A stretch of 64,000 bases of DNA from Candidatus Limnocylindrales bacterium (GTDB lineage Bacteria; Desulfobacterota; Binatia; UBA1149; CAITLU01): positions 1 to 64,000 of the forward strand of contig DATNBU010000037.1 of the NCBI GenBank assembly GCA_035571835.1, read 5' to 3'. Positions 7,700 to 16,493 of this stretch are shown one piece after another (positions within the stretch are counted from its first letter, which is position 1; every line of letters starts with the position of its first letter). The position numbers were made by a program, and so were the translations under genes. The notes below the pieces were generated by a model. The model worked only from the letters and a program-made list of their open reading frames with translations. It had not been told where the DNA came from and did no database searches.

Positions 7700-10066
7700 C
7701 TACGGGACGCAGGACGAATCGGATGCGGCGTTGTCGAAAAGATCGCAGTCGCGTGCGAGCGCGTCGGCAGCGTCGAACAGGCGGCACATGCGGCACGCGG
7801 CGCCCGACGCGACGCACGCGTCGAACCCGGTATCGGTAAACGCTGCGCACTGGCCGGGGAACGCAGCCGACAGGTCCATGCCGGCGCAGCTCTTGATCCG
7901 CGCCTGGCGCAGCCTGGTCGCATCCATGGCGATGTGGGAGCTCATCACGAGCGAGTCGGCGGCGACGTCGTCGAAGCACGCTTCGAGATTTTCGGCGGCG
8001 AAGGCCGCACCGTCCTGGATTCGTGCTTTTACGCAGCGTGCGAAGCTCGTGACGTACGAAATCATCAACCGGTCGGCGGCTTTGGCAACGGCGCGCTGGC
8101 ATGCGGCGCCGACCGGATCGGCGGCCTTGGCAAGAGCGGCCGCGGACACGTCGTCTCCCAGCAGATCGAGCAGCCACGAGCGGCGCTCGGATTCTGCGGC
8201 GGCTGCTGCGACCAGCGCGCCGGCGTACCCGATCTCCGGAGGAGTCAGGCAGAAGCGCTCGTCCGCCGCGACAGTTTTTTCACGTGCACGCGCGACTTTG
8301 CCTTTCGCGTCCGCGACGAGGCAGCTGTCGGCATCGCTATCGGTTCCGGCGGACGCACCGGCCAGGCAGGTCAGGTTTTCCTTTCCCTGCGCCTTGGCGA
8401 CACCAATGGTTCGGTCGTTGATCGTCGTCACGCAAAGTCCGGCTTCCGAATCGAGAGCGTTCTCGTTCATGCATGCGGAATCGCATCCGTCGCCTTCGAG
8501 CCGGCCGCCGTCGTCGCACTGCTCGGCCGGGATCTCGAGGACACCGTTTCCGCAATCGGGAATCGCGCGCATTCCGGTGACGGGTCCGGCAATCGCGCTT
8601 TCCTCTCCAAGCTCGGTCCGCGCGCTGATCCAGTAGTCGTAGCTCGTTCCCGGGGTCGCCGAAGCATCGTCGTAGGAAGTCGCGTCGGCCACGGCGAGCC
8701 CGGCCATCGGCTCGCCATGGACTGCGCGATAGATCTGGAACTGCCACGGCCACGGATGAGTGAACGTGAGCTGGACGGCGTCGCTGCGGCTGGTCGACGC
8801 GGCAACATTTGCCGGCTCGACGAGCGACCGGAAATTGGCGGTGACCGGCGATGTCGCGTCGATTGCGAGCGCGCAATCGGCGGCATCCGGATCGGCCGGC
8901 GAGATGCCCGTCGGAAGGCCGGTGTACGACACATCCGGATTGGCGAAATGTGCGATGCGCGGGCAATCGCCGGCGCAGCCTTCGGCAACGCCCATGATCG
9001 TGCGGAACTGTCCGCCCGGATCCTGAAAACCGTACGCGTACGTGAACGCCGGCGAGCTCGTCGAGTTCGCGCGATCGTGCTGGCATCCCATGTTGTGGCC
9101 GAGCTCGTGGGCAGTCGTCCAGTTGGTCGCCGAGCACGGCAGCCAGACCACGCTGAACGCGGAGCTTTCGAACGACGGCGAAAGCGTTGCCATCAGCTTC
9201 GCCATGCCGCAGTAACCGGCGCCGTCGTTGGTCAGCAGCGAGACGAAATCGGCAAGATACGCGTTTCGAAGCTCGTGCAGCTCGTCCATGTATCCGTCGG
9301 TCTTTCCCTGCAGACGCGAAAGATCCGTAGCGATCGTTCCCGACTCGACGTAATCGGTCGCTGCCGTAGCGACGAGCTCGATGCGCGTCGCCATCGCGCT
9401 GTTGGCGTATGCGTCGTTGGCGGCGTCGACGGCCAGCTGCGCGGCGGCTTCGATGTCGCCCGACGCGGAAGCCGCGGCCGGAGTGTATGCGATGAGCACG
9501 CGGATCGTGTCGACGGCGTCGAACGACGCCGTGCCCGTCGCAGCCTGTGCCGCGCGGGCAGCGCCGCTCGCAACAGCAGACGGATCGGGTTCGGCTTCCG
9601 GCGGCAGCGCGTCGCGATCGATCTGTCGGATTTCCGAGATGCCGCCTGCCAGCGGGCGGATCTCGTAGATCGCATCGCCATCCGGGACGAGGCCGGTCAC
9701 GCCGTCGCCGCGGACGACGAGCAGGGCACGGTTGCCGCCTTCGACTCCCGCCGACCAGCTTCGCAGCCCGCTCGGATGATCCGTGAGCACGACGCCGCTC
9801 GCGACGGGCTGCGTGTCGGAGAACAGATTCAGCCGCACGTCCTGCCCGGCATCGAGCAGCGCATGATTCGTGCGGACGAATCGCCGGCGTACCGAAGGTG
9901 GAACGTCCGGAGGAGCTCCGGAGCCCGGCGGATCGGCTGCGGAGAACAACTCGTCCGGCGTTGCGTGTGCCGCACCACTGCCGATGCCGCCGAACGTGGC
10001 GGCGACAACAGAGATGCAGAGCAGGAAACGGATGCGATGCACGCAGGCACACCCTACCACCGACAA
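7700..10066 (-). CDS. Secreted reprolysin-like zinc metalloprotease
   Basis: 788 residues. A hydrophobic signal segment (about 12-34, ending AAHA) leads to an N-terminal propeptide-like region and a catalytic domain with zinc motif HELGHNMGCQHD, the extended HExxHxxGxxHD of reprolysin/ADAM-type metzincins. Tyr-rich YAYGFQD and a following IMG turn stand in for the Met-turn region. Next come a fibronectin-type-III-like segment (about 425-510), one Cys-rich CGNGVLE...EQCDDG repeat (DUF4215/TIGR02232 type) and a 225-residue helical Cys-rich tail of unknown function. Substrate is unknown. The start could also be the GTG at 10042, which gives a more ordinary signal peptide. It is divergent from the DUF3995 gene. 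Confidence 0.85.
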   Translation of the reverse strand: MSVVGCACVHRIRFLLCISVVAATFGGIGSGAAHATPDELFSAADPPGSGAPPDVPPSVRRRFVRTNHALLDAGQDVRLNLFSDTQPVASGVVLTDHPSGLRSWSAGVEGGNRALLVVRGDGVTGLVPDGDAIYEIRPLAGGISEIRQIDRDALPPEAEPDPSAVASGAARAAQAATGTASFDAVDTIRVLIAYTPAAASASGDIEAAAQLAVDAANDAYANSAMATRIELVATAATDYVESGTIATDLSRLQGKTDGYMDELHELRNAYLADFVSLLTNDGAGYCGMAKLMATLSPSFESSAFSVVWLPCSATNWTTAHELGHNMGCQHDRANSTSSPAFTYAYGFQDPGGQFRTIMGVAEGCAGDCPRIAHFANPDVSYTGLPTGISPADPDAADCALAIDATSPVTANFRSLVEPANVAASTSRSDAVQLTFTHPWPWQFQIYRAVHGEPMAGLAVADATSYDDASATPGTSYDYWISARTELGEESAIAGPVTGMRAIPDCGNGVLEIPAEQCDDGGRLEGDGCDSACMNENALDSEAGLCVTTINDRTIGVAKAQGKENLTCLAGASAGTDSDADSCLVADAKGKVARAREKTVAADERFCLTPPEIGYAGALVAAAAAESERRSWLLDLLGDDVSAAALAKAADPVGAACQRAVAKAADRLMISYVTSFARCVKARIQDGAAFAAENLEACFDDVAADSLVMSSHIAMDATRLRQARIKSCAGMDLSAAFPGQCAAFTDTGFDACVASGAACRMCRLFDAADALARDCDLFDNAASDSSCVP

Positions 10067-10405
10067 CGACGGTCACACGAGCGACGTTCGCGCGCGGTTC
10101 GCTCGTCCCCTCATGCGACGTGACGCGTCCGGAATTTGTATGGGCGTTCAGGAAGAGCCGGTCGATCAAGCAAGAGGCCGCGGCGAGTCCGTCGGCCGTA
10201 TTCGGCACGAGCGCGTGGGGCAAATTCGCAGCCGGAATCACGGCGATGCAGCGCGTCGAAAAAAAATACCCCGACCTGGTTCGAATTGGCGCGGCATCAG
10301 CCTAATATGCGGCGCGTCGGTAAGGGGAATGCGGGCGCGGGACCGCTCGCACATCGCCGGCACACAGTTCGTACATTGGAAGCTCGTCGCCGGCCTTGCG
10401 CCGGA
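10067..10405. other. Divergent intergenic region, 339 bases
   Basis: No convincing gene was found here between the metalloprotease (leftward) and the DUF3995 gene (rightward). A TAATAT at 10303-10308 could be a -10 element for the rightward gene, but the sequence 17 bases upstream (TTCGAA) matches the -35 consensus poorly. An A-rich stretch lies at 10259-10266. Promoters for both genes presumably sit here. Confidence 0.4.
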
Positions 10406-10840
10406 ATGGGGGAAATCATCGTGGCGTTTACGATCGCTTGCGTTCTCGCAATTCTCTCGATGCTGCACGTCTACTGGGGCGTCGAGGGCATCGAAGCTCC
10501 GTCCGCAGTCATTCCCGAAGTCGACGGCAAGCCGGCGTTCATTCCGGATGCCCGCGACTGTTACGCCGTCGCTGCGGCGCTGGCACTCGCGTCCATACTC
10601 GTCACGACGCGCGGTGGACTGCTGCGCTCGCCGTTTCCCGAAGCATGGACGCAGATCGGAACGATTTCGGTCGGAGCGGTGCTCGCCGTTCGTGCGATCG
10701 GAGACTTCCATCTGATGGGCTTCTTCAAGCGCGTGCGCGGAACGGCGTTTGCCGAATGGGACACGCATCTGTTCTCGCCGCTCAGCCTGGTGCTCGGTCT
10801 TGCGACCCTGTGGGTCGCGCTGATGGACAAAACGTTCTGA
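10406..10840 (+). CDS. DUF3995 integral membrane protein
   Basis: 144 residues with four predicted membrane segments: IIVAFTIACVLAILSMLHVYW, YAVAAALALASILVT, IGTISVGAVLAVRAIGD and SPLSLVLGLATLWVAL. The HVYWG motif after the first segment and the RAIGDFxLxGFFKR...F..WDTxxFSPL pattern are typical of DUF3995. Function of the family is unknown. The ATG at 10406 was chosen because it places the first helix at the N-terminus; the longer in-frame extension is Arg-rich and looks non-coding. Confidence 0.82.
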   Translation: MGEIIVAFTIACVLAILSMLHVYWGVEGIEAPSAVIPEVDGKPAFIPDARDCYAVAAALALASILVTTRGGLLRSPFPEAWTQIGTISVGAVLAVRAIGDFHLMGFFKRVRGTAFAEWDTHLFSPLSLVLGLATLWVALMDKTF

Positions 10841-10932
10841 AGCAGGCCTCACGCGCCCTCGCGTGAGGAACGAATTCCGGCGAAGCGTGCGAATCGCTGC
10901 GCGCGACTGAAAAACCGCGTTACGCTGGCGGC

Positions 10933-12027
10933 GTGTTCCCGATCGAGCCGCCCGTCGAGCCCATGCTCGCAAAACTCGCGGAGGAAATTCCCGCAGCAGG
11001 CGGTTTCCTCTACGAACCGAAATGGGACGGCTTCCGTTCCATCGTGTTTCGCGGAGGCCCCGGCGAGGTCTTCATCCAGAGCCGCGATTCGCGTCCGCTC
11101 GATCGATACTTCCCGGAAATGCACGACGCATTCGCCGAGCTTCTTCCCGACGGCTGCGTCGTCGACGGCGAGCTCGTGATGCCGGCCGCGGCCGGGCTGG
11201 ATTTCGACGCGCTGCAGATGCGGCTTCATCCGGCAGCATCGCGCGTCGCCAAGCTCGCGAAGGAGACGCCGGCGTCGTTCGTTGCGTTCGATCTTCTCGC
11301 GGCGGGCGGCCGCAGCATGCTCGAGCTTCCGCAGGCCGAGCGCCGCCGCGAGCTCGAAAAGCTGCTCGGCCGAACGAAGCCGCCGATCCACCTAACACCG
11401 ATGACGCGCGATCTCGAAACGGCTACGCGATGGCTTCGCGAGTTCGAGGGAGCAGGGCTCGACGGCGTCATCGCCAAGCCGGAGACGGCGCTGTACCAGC
11501 CGGGCAAGCGCGCGATGTTCAAGGTGAAGCACGTGCGAACCGCCGATTGCGTCGTGGCTGGCTTTCGCTGGCACAAGCAGGGCGAGGGCCTGGTCGGATC
11601 GCTTCTGCTCGGGCTCTACGACGGCGCCGGCGTTCTTCACCATGTCGGCGTCTCCTCCGCATTCACGATGTCGGTGCGCCGCGAGCTTGCCGCCGAGCTC
11701 GAACCGCTTCGCCGCAACGCGATGGCCGGCCATCCGTGGAGAGACTGGGCGCAGGCTGACGAGAGCTCGCAGCGGATGCCCGGTGCGCAAAGCCGCTGGA
11801 GCGGCGGCAAGGATCTTTCGTGGGAACCGCTGCGCATCGAGCGCGTCTGCGAAGTGAAGTACGACCACCTGCAAGGCGACAGGTTCCGTCACGCAACGAT
11901 CTTTCTGCGCTGGCGTCCCGACAAGAAGCCGGCCGACTGCCGATACGATCAGCTCGAGGTCACGACTCCTTACGAGCTCGCGAAGGTGTTCGGCGAGCAG
12001 AAGTCGCGCCGGGCGGCCGCCCGCTAG
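10933..12027 (+). CDS. ligC: ATP-dependent DNA ligase, LigC type
   Basis: 364 residues. The adenylation motif is EPKWDGFR near residue 35, where Lys accepts AMP; DGELVM, FVAFDLL, DGVIAK and FKVKH follow as motifs III, IIIa, IV and V. The C-terminal part from about residue 205 is an OB-fold ending with FRHATIFLRWR. Length and composition match the short bacterial ATP ligases (LigC) without nuclease or polymerase domains; in mycobacteria LigC works with a Prim-Pol in base excision repair. Here the Prim-Pol gene is convergent, and the two 3' ends overlap by 68 bases. No Ku gene is visible. GTG start. Confidence 0.92.
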   Translation: MFPIEPPVEPMLAKLAEEIPAAGGFLYEPKWDGFRSIVFRGGPGEVFIQSRDSRPLDRYFPEMHDAFAELLPDGCVVDGELVMPAAAGLDFDALQMRLHPAASRVAKLAKETPASFVAFDLLAAGGRSMLELPQAERRRELEKLLGRTKPPIHLTPMTRDLETATRWLREFEGAGLDGVIAKPETALYQPGKRAMFKVKHVRTADCVVAGFRWHKQGEGLVGSLLLGLYDGAGVLHHVGVSSAFTMSVRRELAAELEPLRRNAMAGHPWRDWAQADESSQRMPGAQSRWSGGKDLSWEPLRIERVCEVKYDHLQGDRFRHATIFLRWRPDKKPADCRYDQLEVTTPYELAKVFGEQKSRRAAAR

Positions 12028-13300
12028 AGACGTCCTCGTCGGGATCGAGCGGTTCCTGCTCGGGCTGCAGCGGCGGCGGCACGTTGCGCAGGTTCACGCG
12101 CACGCGCGTCCACGTCGAGGATTTTCCACGCATCGCGTCCACCAGGATGTCGGCGGGCTCGAGATACTCCGACACGCGGCGGTGGCGTTTCTTCCAGCGT
12201 TCGAGACCCGCGAGCGCATCTTCGCGCCGCCACGCACGGCCGACTTCGATCAGCGGATTGGCCGCGGAGCGGCGCTCGGTCGCGTTCGCCGCGAGCTTGC
12301 GCTTCGACGGCTGCACGCGCGGCGGCTCGTTCTTCTGCTTCGCATAGTGCGGCGGCCACGGCGCGTCGCCGAGACCGTCTTTCGCCTGACGGTCGGCAAG
12401 CTCGAGCAGAAGCTCGAGGCTCGACGCGTGATCGTCGATGGCCGCGTGGCGGTCTCCGATCTCGCGAAAGCGCGCCGGCATCGTTGCGATCGTGAAGTCG
12501 GCGGGATCGCATTCGTCGATCTCGCTCCAGTCGAGCGGTGCCGACACGCGGGCATCGGGCTTCGGACGGATCGAGTATGCGGACGCAACGGTGCGATCCT
12601 TCGCGTTCTGGTTGTAGTCGAGGAAGACGCCGTGACGTTCTTCCTTCCACCATTTGCTCGATGCGATGGCAGGCGCGCGCCGTTCGACCTCGCGCGCCAG
12701 CGCTACCGCGGCGCGGCGCACGTCGTCGAATCCCCAGCGTCGCTGGATGCGCACGTTGATGTGGATGCCGCGCGAGCCCGATGTCTTCGGCCAGCCGACT
12801 AGCGAATATTCCGACAGCACTTCGCGAACCACAGCGGCGACGGCGCGGATCTGCGGCCATTCGACGCCGGGCACGGGATCGAGATCGACACGCAATTCGT
12901 TCGGATGATCGAGATCCTCGGCGAGCACCGGATGCGGGTGCAATTCTATGCAGGCGAGGTTGGCCATCCACGCAAGCGCTGCGGCATCGCGCGGAACGAC
13001 TTCCTCCGCGACGCGGCCGGACGGAAACGAGATCGTCACCACTTCGATCCAGTCGGGCCGATGCTCGCTCGCACGCTTCTGGAAGAAGAACGACTCGCCG
13101 ATTCCGTTCGGGTAACGCACGAGCACGTTCGGACGACCGCCGGCTCCGCGCAGCGCGCCGGCGGCGACCGACAGGTAGTACCGGGCGACGTCGAGCTTGG
13201 TGTAGCCGGCGTCCGGAAACAGAACCTTCTGCGGATTCGTGATCGCAACTTCGCGACCTTCGATCTCGAGGACGCGGGTTTCGCTTTTGCTTGCCGCCAT
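11960..13300 (-). CDS. LigD-type primase-polymerase (Prim-Pol)
   Basis: 446 residues. The N-terminal 300 residues are the archaeo-eukaryotic-primase-type polymerase domain found in LigD: TNPQKVLFP at the start, SFFFQKRA, the metal-binding DLDP (in LRVDLDPVPG) and SGSRGIHINVRI. The C-terminal 140 residues carry a helical extension (WKKRH...EPADILVDAMRGKSSTWTRVRVN) common in stand-alone actinobacterial-type members, then a low-complexity basic tail. The family fills short gaps and prefers ribonucleotides in repair. Its last 22 codons are read antisense to the ligase gene end. Together with that ligase it gives a two-gene, non-fused repair pair. Confidence 0.9.
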   Translation of the reverse strand: MAASKSETRVLEIEGREVAITNPQKVLFPDAGYTKLDVARYYLSVAAGALRGAGGRPNVLVRYPNGIGESFFFQKRASEHRPDWIEVVTISFPSGRVAEEVVPRDAAALAWMANLACIELHPHPVLAEDLDHPNELRVDLDPVPGVEWPQIRAVAAVVREVLSEYSLVGWPKTSGSRGIHINVRIQRRWGFDDVRRAAVALAREVERRAPAIASSKWWKEERHGVFLDYNQNAKDRTVASAYSIRPKPDARVSAPLDWSEIDECDPADFTIATMPARFREIGDRHAAIDDHASSLELLLELADRQAKDGLGDAPWPPHYAKQKNEPPRVQPSKRKLAANATERRSAANPLIEVGRAWRREDALAGLERWKKRHRRVSEYLEPADILVDAMRGKSSTWTRVRVNLRNVPPPLQPEQEPLDPDEDVSSGRPPGATSARRTPSRARKES

Positions 13301-13433
13301 CCCATTCCGACTAGCGAAGGACGGCGAGAGAAGCGACGCCGTTGCGGGAGTTTCACGCTCCGTCGAGGCGGATTATCCTTCGGGAAGCCGCGGGCGGGGG
13401 ATTCAGTCGTTGTGCTCCATACGACGGCCGGGC

Positions 13434-13838
13434 CTACGCGTGGCGTGCCTTTTCGATCTCCGCGAGCAGAGCGGAGCGATCGAACCAGACTTCGTTGCGG
13501 CGGATCTTTCCGACGGCGTCGAGCTGAACCGAACAGACACCGATCACTTCGAGCGTGCGCGAGCCGACGGGAATCGTCGCGCACCACTTGTTGAGAAAGC
13601 CGTCCTCGAGCGGAATTCCCTCGATGTGTTTCCAGACCCAGGCCGGGTTGTACGCGAGCAGCTTGCGGAAATACGCGAGCAGCGCGGCCTTGCCGCGCAC
13701 GCCCGCGGGAATCGCGGGATCCAGATACAGCGCATCGTCGGAATAGAAGCTCGCGAGCAGCTCCGGATCGTTGCCGGTCCAGGCCGGGAGCCACTTGTCG
13801 GTAAAGTGTCGTGCTTCTTCGGCGGTCAGGTACTTCAT
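13434..13838 (-). CDS. NTF2-like (SnoaL-type) protein
   Basis: 134 residues with the cone-shaped NTF2-like pattern: an N-terminal helix TAEEARHFTDKWLPAWTGND, ELLASFYSDDALYLDPA, GVRGKAALLAYFRKLL, and a C-terminal strand set ending RRNEVWFDRSALL. Such proteins are small isomerases, hydrolases or ligand-binding subunits; specificity cannot be assigned. It lies between the Prim-Pol and the SRPBCC gene on the same strand, but spacing (54 bases to the next gene upstream) and content do not suggest a common pathway. Confidence 0.75.
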   Translation of the reverse strand: MKYLTAEEARHFTDKWLPAWTGNDPELLASFYSDDALYLDPAIPAGVRGKAALLAYFRKLLAYNPAWVWKHIEGIPLEDGFLNKWCATIPVGSRTLEVIGVCSVQLDAVGKIRRNEVWFDRSALLAEIEKARHA

Positions 13839-13892
13839 CGGAGAGTCTCCATTCTGCCGTCGCGTCGACGTCGAACGCGACGCCGTCCGCAG

Positions 13893-14336
13893 TTACGTGC
13901 GCGTCTGTTCGGCGCGCCGCTGAAGGGCGTCGGTCATCGAACGAAAGCCGTGCTCGAGCCGTGATCCGAGCATTGCCGCGACGACCGGGCTCAGCCAGCC
14001 CGAAAGCTCGAAGTGCGAGCGGTAATGCGTGCGCCCCGCGGCGCCCGCTGCGACCTCGTGGCAGCGGCGGCTGATGATCGCGCCGGCCCGGCCGCCGTCG
14101 AGTCCGTAGCAGAGACGAGCCTGCGGGACGTGCTCGAAGACCGCTTCGGTCTGCGACTGCGTGAACCACGGAAACAGCCGCACTTGCATGACGATCGGAT
14201 CTCCGGCTTTGAGGCCGGACCGGCATGCGACGACGAACGGATTCCATTCCGGATAGGCCGCGAGATTCGTGACGACGTCCCAGACCACCGGCGGCGGCGC
14301 ATCGATCTCGCGCGAAAGATCGATCACGAGTCCCAT
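13893..14336 (-). CDS. SRPBCC (polyketide cyclase/START-like) protein
   Basis: 147 residues of helix-grip fold: SREIDAPPPVVWDVVTNLAAYPEWNPF at the N-terminus is the classical SRPBCC opening, followed by beta strands and a C-terminal helix (GSRLEHGFRSMTDALQRRAE). It would bind a small hydrophobic ligand in a deep cavity; the ligand is unknown. The start at 14336 was chosen because it begins exactly at the first strand and lies ten bases after the stop of the cytidylate-kinase-like gene, suggesting cotranscription. Confidence 0.82.
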   Translation of the reverse strand: MGLVIDLSREIDAPPPVVWDVVTNLAAYPEWNPFVVACRSGLKAGDPIVMQVRLFPWFTQSQTEAVFEHVPQARLCYGLDGGRAGAIISRRCHEVAAGAAGRTHYRSHFELSGWLSPVVAAMLGSRLEHGFRSMTDALQRRAEQTRT

Positions 14337-14346
14337 TCTCCGGCCT

Positions 14347-15009
14347 CTACCTTGCGACCGTGACGATGATCGACGCGGCCTGCTCGGCGGTGAGCACTTC
14401 GGTGTTGAGCACGACGTCGTAGCGGGTCGGCGATTCGTCGTCCACTTCGTAGAACGTACGCAGGTATTCGCGCCGGCCGCTGTCGCCTCTGGCGATAGCT
14501 TCCGCGGCGTCCTCCTGCGACAGGCCCCGCTCGGTCGCGATGCGACGAGCACGCACGTCGTCGGGCGCAGTGAGCAGCACACGCATCACGCCGCTCCTGC
14601 CGGCAAGGGCCAGCGACGCGGCATGCGCCGCGATCACCGCATTGCCCTGCTTGCCGACTTCGTGGATCACCGCGCGGATCAGCGTGCGAAGGTCTTCCTT
14701 GTCGGCCGGACGCGTGGTGGTGACCTCGGGAACGATCGGAACGGCGAAACCCGCGGCGAGCGCGGCAGGCCCGAGAGTCTGCTGCGCGGAGGCGAGGCTG
14801 TCGAGCAGGCGGTCGAAGAACGACTGCTTCTTTTCCGCGGCAGTAACGAGCGCCGGATCGACGCGCGCCATGCGCGAAGCTTCGAGGATGATCTCCTCGT
14901 TCACGTAGCGATAACCGAGCTGATCGGCGACGCGGTGACCGACCGGCTCGGCGCCGGCGCCGTCCGTGTACGAGATGCAGACCACGCGGAATCCCATGAC
15001 CGGTGGCAT
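14347..15009 (-). CDS. Cytidylate-kinase-like protein with degenerate P-loop (paralogue 1)
   Basis: 220 residues related to the Cytidylate_kin2 (AAK6-like) family. The opening FRVVCISYTDGAGAEPVGHRV aligns with the usual ISRxxGSGGxxIG P-loop, but the glycines are altered and no P-loop Lys is present. The core HEVGKQGNAVIAAHAASLALAG and the tail ESPTRYDVVLNTE are intact. Most characterised relatives are nucleotide or nucleoside-monophosphate kinases, but activity here is uncertain. A paralogue lies at 38490-39110 with the same conserved blocks and a differently eroded P-loop. It is probably cotranscribed with the downstream SRPBCC gene. Confidence 0.8.
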   Translation of the reverse strand: MPPVMGFRVVCISYTDGAGAEPVGHRVADQLGYRYVNEEIILEASRMARVDPALVTAAEKKQSFFDRLLDSLASAQQTLGPAALAAGFAVPIVPEVTTTRPADKEDLRTLIRAVIHEVGKQGNAVIAAHAASLALAGRSGVMRVLLTAPDDVRARRIATERGLSQEDAAEAIARGDSGRREYLRTFYEVDDESPTRYDVVLNTEVLTAEQAASIIVTVAR

Positions 15010-15079
15010 AGGCCGTGCGCTTCACTCTCGCAAGGTGACTGCACCTCGCAGAGACGACGACGTCGGCGCGGTCGTTGCG

Positions 15080-16417
15080 TTATGGAGCCTGCTGTCCGCC
15101 GAGCAGCGGCAGGAGCTCGAGGATTGCCGACAGCGGCAGATCGTCGGTCGGGATCGGAGACTCGCAGATCGAAGGCGGCGGCGCGGGCGGCGACGGCAGC
15201 GACGGGACGCTCGCATCCGGATGCGCGAAGTCGAGGACCGTCAGCAGGTTTCCGACATCGCTCGATGCATCGCGGGCCGTGAGCGGAGCAAGGTTCCAGC
15301 GCCATTCGATCAGCTTGAGGACCGACGTGTGATCGAAAACCGTCGAATCGACGCGAGGATTTCCGGCTGCGCTGCGCGTGAACGGTGACGCGACGACGGC
15401 GGGCACGCGCATGCCGAGAAGCACCTTGCCGTCGACAACGTCTGGGTCGACGTCGTTCGGGGCGACCACGCGCGGCGGCGCGACGTGATCGAAGAATCCG
15501 CCCCATTCGTCGTACGTCACGATGAACACCGTATTGCTCCAGTCCGGACCATGAACGACCGCACTGAAGGCCTCGGCAAGAAACGCATCGCCGGTACGGA
15601 TGTCGGCGTGCGGATGATCGTCGCCCGACGTGCCGCTCTCCTCATCGAGAAAACGCGGCTCGACGAACGAAACCGCGGGCAGCTTTCCGGCGGCGGCATC
15701 GACGAGGAACTGCTCGTGCGTCGCAAAGATCGGCGCGTATTTCGCACCCCACAGAAGAAGGAACGGGACGTCCGAGAAATAGTAGCGGTTGCTGATGCCG
15801 GCTTCGGCGAGCCGGTCCCAGATCGTCGGCAGCGTCGAGATGTCGAGCGTGTTCTCGATGCGGTCGGTCTGCGCGGCGTGCTGAAAGATCCGGTTCGGAT
15901 AGGTCGATCCGAGGTGCGCAGCGAAGAAGTGGTCGAGCGTCGTGAACGTCTGCGCAAAGGTATTGAAGAACGGCCGGTCTGCCTCGTTGTAATAGCCGAT
16001 TGCATACTCGTCGTTCGCCCCCGCGACGAGGAATCCGTCCATCTTGCCGTCGTCGTATTCTACCCGCGCGCCGTCGAACGAATGATCCGGGTCCGGATGG
16101 GTACATCCTTGCCAGTCGGGAGCCAGCGGCATCGTGCTGATCATCGATCCGTCCTCGGCAGGGTACGCAAGGTTCTGATTGCCGTCCGCATTCGGCATCC
16201 ATCCGAGGAGATGATCGAAGCTGCGGTTCTCCATCATCACGACGACGATATGCTTTACGCTCGAGCGCGCCTTGCGCGGAGTCTTCGATCCGGCGTTTGC
16301 TCCGTGATGATCGTGCGCAGCGAGTGCGGTGTCGGGAAACGCGGATCCCAGAAGAAGTGCGATCAGCGAAGTGCCGGTCACGAGCAGGCTGTACGGTGTG
16401 GGTTTTTTGCAGACCAT
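15080..16417 (-). CDS. Secreted phosphoesterase (phospholipase C / acid phosphatase family)
   Basis: 445 residues. A Sec-type signal peptide (LLVTGTSLIALLLGSAFPDTALA) is followed by HIVVVMMENRSFDHLLG, the hallmark N-terminus of the PF04185 phosphoesterases, where Glu and Asn bind the metal. Further family motifs are FTTLDHFFAAHLGSTYPNR, VEPRF, DDHPHADIRTGD and FIVTYDEWGGFFDHVAPP. Products of this family cleave phospholipids or phosphomonoesters outside the cytoplasm; substrate is not readable. There is no twin-arginine motif, unlike classical PlcN. The ATG at 16417 follows AAGGAGA. A proline-rich stretch near residue 405 precedes the C-terminus. Confidence 0.87.
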   Translation of the reverse strand: MVCKKPTPYSLLVTGTSLIALLLGSAFPDTALAAHDHHGANAGSKTPRKARSSVKHIVVVMMENRSFDHLLGWMPNADGNQNLAYPAEDGSMISTMPLAPDWQGCTHPDPDHSFDGARVEYDDGKMDGFLVAGANDEYAIGYYNEADRPFFNTFAQTFTTLDHFFAAHLGSTYPNRIFQHAAQTDRIENTLDISTLPTIWDRLAEAGISNRYYFSDVPFLLLWGAKYAPIFATHEQFLVDAAAGKLPAVSFVEPRFLDEESGTSGDDHPHADIRTGDAFLAEAFSAVVHGPDWSNTVFIVTYDEWGGFFDHVAPPRVVAPNDVDPDVVDGKVLLGMRVPAVVASPFTRSAAGNPRVDSTVFDHTSVLKLIEWRWNLAPLTARDASSDVGNLLTVLDFAHPDASVPSLPSPPAPPPSICESPIPTDDLPLSAILELLPLLGGQQAP

Positions 16418-16493
16418 GTGCGCTCTCCTTGAAGCGTGAGTCTGGACACCCGGCGGCTTGCCCCGCAATCCATCGGTGACAAAACGGCCACCA

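Noticed and set aside
10303-10308. TAATAT as a promoter of the DUF3995 gene
   Set aside because: The -35 position matches poorly; too weak to list as a promoter.
10933-13300. Complete non-homologous end-joining operon
   Set aside because: Ligase and primase-polymerase are present but no Ku gene and no LigD nuclease domain could be found in the window; a base excision repair role is at least as likely.
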